49,906 nucleotides of DNA, from NCBI GenBank assembly GCA_913045935.1, contig CAJWSY010000006.1, positions 1 to 49,906 of the forward strand, given 5' to 3'. Under the pieces are notes generated by a model. The model was not told where the DNA came from. It was given only the letters and a program-made list of their open reading frames with translations, and ran no database searches. The translations under genes and the position numbers were made by a program. Positions 25,328 to 49,906 of the stretch are shown here, in pieces; position 1 is the first letter of the stretch, and the number at the start of each line of letters is the position of its first letter. The stretch is from an uncultured Chloroflexota bacterium. Its GTDB lineage: Bacteria; Chloroflexota; Dehalococcoidia; Lucifugimonadales; GCA-002694895.

Positions 25328-26632
25328 TTAACTAATAATATCCCTTTTTACAATATTTTTATCTATAAATTTTTTAAATTCACAACTACTTTCCAAATTA
25401 TACATATTAATTTTTGAACGCATATTTGTTATATTAGGCTCTATTAATTTTTTGTATTCTTCACTTGTTTTATATTCAATACAATTATTTATATAATCAC
25501 TTAAAACATTTTCAAAAGAATTAGTACGTATATCTTTTGATTGATATAGTCTTATAAATATATTTCTTAATTCACTTAGTTCAACTAACGCTTTTAGTCT
25601 TCCATTTGACAATGTTTTATATTCTGGAGTTATAACAATAATTTCTGACAATATTTTAAAAATATTTTCAATTGGTGGTAAAGGCATTCCTTTCAAAGAT
25701 TTTCCTAAAGATTTAACTTTATCATTAACTATTTTTAAAATTGATTCACTAAAAAATACACTGTTGATATATTTGGTTGCAGGATTATAAATACGATTAT
25801 TTTGTTTCAAATATATTTCAATATCGCGACCTGCCAATTCTAGTGAATTATTTTCATCTGAATCATTTTCATTAGAATAAGATTTTGACAAGATTATTGT
25901 AGCAACTGCATGAATCATTTCTATTGAATTTTTTGATATTTCATCTGAAATAGCAATTATATTCATAGAAAGCTCTATAAGTTCACTATAAAATTGAGAA
26001 AGACTTCTTTCATTAGAACGAAATATATTATCTATGTTTTTATAAGAAAAATCATTTATTAGAGAATACGGAATTATATTCTTGTTTGAATTAGCACTTA
26101 TACTTTTCAAAAAATCACCATATTGTTCAGAATTAAGTAAACTCTTTTTATATTCACATAACACATATAGTTTGTCTATATTAGATACAATTTCATCTAT
26201 AAATTTTGATAAGTAAATAGATGGTATTTTACCATAATAAACATTCGCATTATATCTATAAGATTGTTCACTAAGGATTTTAGCATATATACAAAATACT
26301 TTTTTGAAATTTAAAAATAATTCATTATTTAGTAAATCAGAATTTGTTGAATATGACACCTCTTTGAGAATATCATAAAAATAATAAAGATTATTATATT
26401 CAATATTCATTTCATTCCATATAGACAATCTATAAACGAATCTATTTAATCTATATACACGTTGATTATGAGGAATTTTAGATAGTATTACTTTTAACCA
26501 TTCATCAACCATGTTCATAAATACAATTAATACAACATTGCTATCAATGTTCTTAAAGTCCATTTGTTCGTTAGAATCTATGGTTTCGTATGTGTCATTC
26601 ATGTTATAATTTACCATCTTATTTAAATACAA
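25328..26632 (-). CDS. Large helical protein of unknown function
   Basis: A 434-residue, almost wholly helical protein, Asn/Ser/Ile-rich with no Cys cluster, membrane segment or enzyme motif. A second in-frame ATG five codons later (26617) is an equally good start. It is divergent from the 703-residue gene with only 28-44 bp between starts, so the two share a promoter region. Long interrupted helices suggest a structural or scaffold role; no family is recognised. Confidence 0.7.
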   Translation of the reverse strand: MYLNKMVNYNMNDTYETIDSNEQMDFKNIDSNVVLIVFMNMVDEWLKVILSKIPHNQRVYRLNRFVYRLSIWNEMNIEYNNLYYFYDILKEVSYSTNSDLLNNELFLNFKKVFCIYAKILSEQSYRYNANVYYGKIPSIYLSKFIDEIVSNIDKLYVLCEYKKSLLNSEQYGDFLKSISANSNKNIIPYSLINDFSYKNIDNIFRSNERSLSQFYSELIELSMNIIAISDEISKNSIEMIHAVATIILSKSYSNENDSDENNSLELAGRDIEIYLKQNNRIYNPATKYINSVFFSESILKIVNDKVKSLGKSLKGMPLPPIENIFKILSEIIVITPEYKTLSNGRLKALVELSELRNIFIRLYQSKDIRTNSFENVLSDYINNCIEYKTSEEYKKLIEPNITNMRSKINMYNLESSCEFKKFIDKNIVKRDIIS

Positions 26633-26644
26633 GAAATATATTAC

Positions 26645-26652
26645 AGTATAAG
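26645..26652 (+). promoter_or_regulatory. AGTATAAG candidate promoter motif in a divergent promoter
   Basis: The core motif, 8 bp before the ATG at 26661, in the short gap between two divergent genes. The flanking ATTAC...GTAAT makes the site partly symmetric. Confidence 0.35.
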
Positions 26653-26660
26653 TAATAGAA

Positions 26661-28772
26661 ATGTCAAAACTAAGACGTTATAATTGGAAAGGATATAATA
26701 CTCCAGTTTCGGATTTAGAAAGCTCTATAAACTCTTCAAATAATAATTTTATCAAATTTTTAGAATTAAAACAACACGTTTTTAATATAATCGCCAACAA
26801 TGATTATTTTCATAAAGAGTTTGATCATTATGATGAAATGAGCATTGTTAACAATAATTTTGTTGATTTTACCAATAATATTGGACATAAACAACTTGAT
26901 GTAAAAATACAACAAGATAATGAGGAAAAAGGTGATGAATCTTCTTCTGATATATACAAAAAATCATATATTGAAGCTGATAGTCACATAATTATAGATA
27001 AATGTTCGAATATTTCATCAATTTCTAAACTAAACAAAATTGTTTCAAATATATGGCATAAATCACTTATTTTTTCATATTATTGTTACAATACAGAAAG
27101 ACAATGGGATAAAGCTGATAATATACAAAATCCTTTTTTTATTGCATTAAACATTCTTAGACAAATACAAGTTGATGAAAATCCTTTAAAACTAGCACAT
27201 TATGCAACAATTCCTAATGATTTAGACGAATTAGATGAAATAAATGAAATAGATAAATTATTCAAAATATTTCCATTACCAGAAGGATTTCCGATACTTG
27301 AACCAATGTTAGTCGAACATTCTTTTAATACATGTAAAGATACACTTGATCCTTGGTTAAGTAAAATATTAGAGAATATTGCAGACAAACTAAATTTTTC
27401 TGATGAATTATGGAATAATGTGTATGAAGAAATGTTAAATTTGATTAATTTTTCTTTGTTTGTTTCTGCTCCAATATTGTATCAAATGTATAATCAAAAT
27501 ATTATAGTTGGTACAATGAATCATAAACTGGTTGTATTTTCGGTTTTATTCAATGTACAGAAGAATACAAAAATTAAAGCTTCCAGTGCTATTCAAAAAA
27601 TATGGAATTCACATTCTTCTTATGAACAAGCTTATTATTATTTTGTATCTGAAGATTCTAATATAAAAGAAAGACTAATTCTTCTATTACCTCCAAACAT
27701 ATACTATAATGATGAAGAAATATTTGATGTTATAAAATTACTTGAAAATTCAGAAGAAAGAAAAAAATTAATGTCTAAGTTTGTATACAAAAAGGCATAC
27801 GATACTATAAATAGTATTGAAAAAGACTCATTTGCTTATATTGAAAATCTAAAGTCCACAAAATACAGTATAAAATGTAAAAGAAACTATTTAGAAAATA
27901 TAAATAATCACTTAGAAAATATCAAAAATATAAGAAAATTCTTAGAATTAGATGAAATGAATCAGTATAAGTGTCTCAATAATAAAAAAGATTCACTTGA
28001 ACTAATTTTATCAACTGATTTCAGTGATTTTGAAAATAATATTAATAACACACTTGAACCATGTTGCGGGTTTGATAATCCCAAAATGTTTTTTTTGAAT
28101 CTTGATAATATAAAACTTCGATTCAAACACATAATCGAACGTTGTAATTATAAAGAAGAAAAACTAAATTCTTTAGCTAAAAAAATTAGAACATCGTCTA
28201 AAGATAATATATACCCAACCATATATTTAATTACAAATAATGTAAAGTCAACAATAGAAGGAACTATTACTCGTTTCGCTTATGATCTATTAAGTTTATA
28301 CAGAGGAATTGCAAGTATTAGATTTTTAAGAAGCAATATAATTATTGGTGAAACTTACAAACATGATTATAATACTCCAGATTTTAAGGACACAAAAGGT
28401 AATAAAGTTGCTCATCAATTTATTGACAAATTAAAGAATATATCAGAATTTATTACCTTTGTTAGATTATCTAAATTGTATAATCCACTTCATTATAAAG
28501 AAGTAATGGATACTATAAAAAATAATAGCATATTTATAACTAATGACGCAGTTTATGATGTAGAACCTATTGATGTACAAATTTTTGACAATATTATAAA
28601 AATTGTTAATCCGCAAAAAAATACAAAAATTAAAATTTCTGATTTAATTCAAACAGTTAAGATTTCTTTAGAACTATCTATTACAGATCAAACATATGGA
28701 TTAATGCGATTACATTGGTTTTCATCACAAATAAATAAATTTTTATTAACTTTAGATGAAATTATCGAATAA
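26661..28772 (+). CDS. Large helical protein of unknown function
   Basis: A 703-residue protein, predominantly helical, with an N-terminal [15 protein letters not shown] motif, an acidic linker near 95, and several Trp-containing helices. There are no catalytic motifs, zinc ligands in clusters, or membrane helices. It is divergent from the 434-residue unknown gene and overlaps the collagen-like gene by 11 bp at the 3' end. Its position beside a fibre gene and its size allow a virion or assembly role, but that is only context. Confidence 0.7.
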   Translation: MSKLRRYNWKGYNTPVSDLESSINSSNNNFIKFLELKQHVFNIIANNDYFHKEFDHYDEMSIVNNNFVDFTNNIGHKQLDVKIQQDNEEKGDESSSDIYKKSYIEADSHIIIDKCSNISSISKLNKIVSNIWHKSLIFSYYCYNTERQWDKADNIQNPFFIALNILRQIQVDENPLKLAHYATIPNDLDELDEINEIDKLFKIFPLPEGFPILEPMLVEHSFNTCKDTLDPWLSKILENIADKLNFSDELWNNVYEEMLNLINFSLFVSAPILYQMYNQNIIVGTMNHKLVVFSVLFNVQKNTKIKASSAIQKIWNSHSSYEQAYYYFVSEDSNIKERLILLLPPNIYYNDEEIFDVIKLLENSEERKKLMSKFVYKKAYDTINSIEKDSFAYIENLKSTKYSIKCKRNYLENINNHLENIKNIRKFLELDEMNQYKCLNNKKDSLELILSTDFSDFENNINNTLEPCCGFDNPKMFFLNLDNIKLRFKHIIERCNYKEEKLNSLAKKIRTSSKDNIYPTIYLITNNVKSTIEGTITRFAYDLLSLYRGIASIRFLRSNIIIGETYKHDYNTPDFKDTKGNKVAHQFIDKLKNISEFITFVRLSKLYNPLHYKEVMDTIKNNSIFITNDAVYDVEPIDVQIFDNIIKIVNPQKNTKIKISDLIQTVKISLELSITDQTYGLMRLHWFSSQINKFLLTLDEIIE

Positions 28773-29877
28773 ATACATTTCTGATATTTTCTGTTTCGTT
28801 TATCATTTTTGATACTATCCAGTTTTTACCAATTTCATCTTGAGGCGTTATTTTAACACAAACATTACCAGAAACACACACCGGAGCCCATTCATTTCGC
28901 TCAAATCTATTAACATATTTATCCTCTATCCGAAATTCTGGATTAATTTCATTAACATCAACTATTTCATAGTCCTTATTTTTTGATGGACGACGAGAAG
29001 TCATCATCAAAACCCCCTTTTTATTAATATATTTATAAACAGTCTTTTTTAGAATATTTCCATAATCGTCTGTCAAATATTTCCCCTTCCAATGATTAGT
29101 ATGATTATTATATACAACACTTGGTTCTTTCAATACAACACCAATTGGTTCAACAATTTCACCATCTTGAATCTGTTCTATTAAATTAATTTTATTACTA
29201 TTGTTATTCAAATAAACAATTCTACCAAAGAATTCTTCATCAGGCCCAGGCTCAACTTCCCATTCAAACATATGACCAACCTTTTCACCATTAAAAGTTA
29301 TTCCATCTAACTCAATTTTTTTACTTGCTATTCTGAACCTATTTTCACAATTAAATTCAATACTTGGAATAAGTTTATTGTCCGAATTAATTGACTTTGG
29401 AGCAATATTTCCATCTTCATCCATTTTGAAAAAAGAATCACCATCATTACCTCTACAACCATCCGCACCAGGAAAACCACGAGGACCTTCTGGACCCTTT
29501 TCACCTTGAATACCTTGTACACCTTGAGGACCCTCATCCCCCGGTGGACCTTGCTCTCCCTGAACTCCCTTTTCACCTTGTACACCTTGCCTACCAGGAG
29601 TTCCTTGTCTACCTTGTGGTCCTTGAGGTCCTTGTAAACCTTGTACTCCAGAACTATTCTGATGATTAGTTGAACCTTCGTTTTCTTTACCCATATTTTT
29701 ACTAGCTTTAAACACGATAGACATTAATCTACAAACACTAGCAATCGTCTTTTGTACATCGTTCATATCATTGCTAGGAGGCTGTTCACCTGAAAATAGC
29801 GATGATAACTCAGCTGGATCATTTACTCCCATTATTTTTCCTATACCGGCTACAAAATTATCGACATTAACATCCAT
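28762..29877 (-). CDS. Collagen-like fibre protein with Peptidase_G2-like C-terminal domain
   Basis: A 371-residue protein with three parts. Residues 1-76 form a helical head. Residues 77-148 are 24 uninterrupted Gly-X-Y triplets, rich in Gln and Pro ([12 protein letters not shown]). Residues ~195-371 resemble the intramolecular-chaperone autoprotease domain of phage appendages (Peptidase_G2): FEWE...[35 protein letters not shown], then [13 protein letters not shown]. In phages that domain drives trimer folding and then cuts itself off. The virus protein likely forms a trimeric surface fibre. Whether self-cleavage occurs cannot be told. Collagen-like proteins are common in giant-virus capsid fibrils. 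Confidence 0.82.
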   Translation of the reverse strand: MDVNVDNFVAGIGKIMGVNDPAELSSLFSGEQPPSNDMNDVQKTIASVCRLMSIVFKASKNMGKENEGSTNHQNSSGVQGLQGPQGPQGRQGTPGRQGVQGEKGVQGEQGPPGDEGPQGVQGIQGEKGPEGPRGFPGADGCRGNDGDSFFKMDEDGNIAPKSINSDNKLIPSIEFNCENRFRIASKKIELDGITFNGEKVGHMFEWEVEPGPDEEFFGRIVYLNNNSNKINLIEQIQDGEIVEPIGVVLKEPSVVYNNHTNHWKGKYLTDDYGNILKKTVYKYINKKGVLMMTSRRPSKNKDYEIVDVNEINPEFRIEDKYVNRFERNEWAPVCVSGNVCVKITPQDEIGKNWIVSKMINETENIRNVFIR

Positions 29878-29900
29878 TGTTTTTTTCTATTTTCGAGTAC

Positions 29901-30446
29901 TTATATTGTTTTATTCGCAAAGAATTTAAGTCTTGCTGTTCGTAATTCTTCTATATTCAATTGAATATCCTCTTCAATATCTTGGGTATCTGTTTTTTTT
30001 TCAAATTCTTCTTCAATTTCTTTTTTAGGTAGTAAATTCAATAATTCGGACTTTTCAATTACATTTTTATAGTCTATGTTATTGTAATCCAAATATGTTT
30101 TTAAATTAGATATAGAAATTTCCTCCTCTTGTCCAGCTTCAATTAAATTGTTTACTTGTTTTACTTTGTCTAATATTAGACCTTCTTCATATTCTCTATC
30201 TTGTTCATTCATAATCTCATTATTTTCAGCTAAAGATATTGGGTCAACATGTGGAACTGTCTCCATCATATTCTGAGAATTAGTAGAATTGGATTGAGTT
30301 AATGAATCATAATTATTAATAGATTCATTAATTCGTTTTAGTAACTCTTTTTTTGTTCCTTCATCGCAGATTCCCATACCAGCACATATTTGTTTAAGTT
30401 CTGCAACTTTTAGTTTTGTTGAAATAATTATTCGAGGAGTATTCAT
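29901..30446 (-). CDS. SAP-domain protein
   Basis: A 181-residue protein. Residues ~9-42 (STKLKVAELKQICAGMG then DEGTKKELLKRI) match the SAP helix-extended-helix DNA-binding motif. A second similar helical pair may lie at ~108-142 (ISNLKTYLDYNNIDYKNV then KSELLNLLP). The remainder is acidic, and the C terminus is LRTARLKFFANKT. SAP proteins often tether proteins to AT-rich DNA. It might work in the viral factory or in packaging; the function is inferred. Confidence 0.7.
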   Translation of the reverse strand: MNTPRIIISTKLKVAELKQICAGMGICDEGTKKELLKRINESINNYDSLTQSNSTNSQNMMETVPHVDPISLAENNEIMNEQDREYEEGLILDKVKQVNNLIEAGQEEEISISNLKTYLDYNNIDYKNVIEKSELLNLLPKKEIEEEFEKKTDTQDIEEDIQLNIEELRTARLKFFANKTI

Positions 30447-30504
30447 TGTTTTATTATTAATAATAAAATCAATTCATTTTTATGCTTTAATATGAAATGT
30501 GTGG

Positions 30505-49776
<19,272 letters not shown>

Positions 49777-49906
49777 ATATCCTAGTTAAACGGTTTAAAA
49801 AACTGCGTATTTTTTAAATTATCGAAACAAAAAAAAATATAGTTTTTATTTAAAAAAAAAATGTGTACAAAATAATTTAACATTACAAGATTTTAAACAA
49901 GATCAA
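49777..49906 (-). promoter_or_regulatory. AT-rich upstream region of the giant gene
   Basis: 130 bp to the window edge with no coding potential seen. It contains two poly-T/poly-A runs (about 49830-49840 and 49851-49861, plus-strand A) and a TTTAAA element at 49798-49803. The promoter of the giant gene is expected here. The AGTATAAG motif is not present. Confidence 0.4.

Overview
The window looks like part of a nucleocytoplasmic large DNA virus genome (giant virus, phylum Nucleocytoviricota). It is AT-rich, intron-free and tightly packed, with genes on both strands, gaps mostly under 100 bp and several convergent pairs whose 3' ends overlap. Marker genes seen directly are a VLTF2-like late transcription factor, a bacterial-type topoisomerase IA, a class I ribonucleotide reductase large subunit, an eIF4A-like helicase, an eIF4E-like protein, a PP1-like phosphatase, a collagen-like fibre protein and several small proteins of giant-virus type. 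This mix best fits an algal virus of the Imitervirales (Mesomimiviridae-like). That placement is inference. An apparent plastid-targeting presequence and a pectate lyase would suit a photosynthetic stramenopile or haptophyte host.

Layout. At 1-3256 are a lysine-rich partial gene running off the left edge, a small membrane protein with a plastid-type leader, the eIF4A-like helicase and the PP1-like phosphatase. At 3327-8437 are three consecutive single-pass membrane proteins and a small helical protein. One of the three is a 1044-residue pectate lyase with Cys-rich modules, one of which it shares with its upstream neighbour. At 8434-21947 is a block of replication, transcription, virion and unknown genes: a stand-alone 273-residue protein homologous to the N terminus of the giant protein described below, a probable virion protein, VLTF2, topoisomerase IA, a membrane alpha/beta hydrolase, eIF4E and others. 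At 22110-30446 are a ribonucleotide reductase with a glutaredoxin-like domain embedded inside it, two large unknown helical proteins in divergent orientation, a collagen-like fibre with a Peptidase_G2-like C-terminal domain, and a SAP-domain protein.

The right 39% of the window (30505-49776, minus strand) is one uninterrupted reading frame of 6423 residues. It is a mosaic of galactose-binding-like, LamG-like, cupredoxin-like and phage-fibre-like modules joined by Pro-Glu linkers. Its N-terminal ~240 residues match the 273-residue protein at 10831-11652. The simplest reading is a huge virion surface adhesin or fibre whose N-terminal domain docks on the particle, with a free paralogue of the dock encoded elsewhere.

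Taken together, the window covers host-surface engagement (giant adhesin, collagen fibre, pectate lyase), nucleotide supply and DNA topology (RNR, TopA), viral late transcription (VLTF2) and control of host translation and signalling (eIF4A, eIF4E, PP1). No tRNA, CRISPR array, insertion sequence or intein was recognised. No stretch longer than 300 bp lacks a gene.
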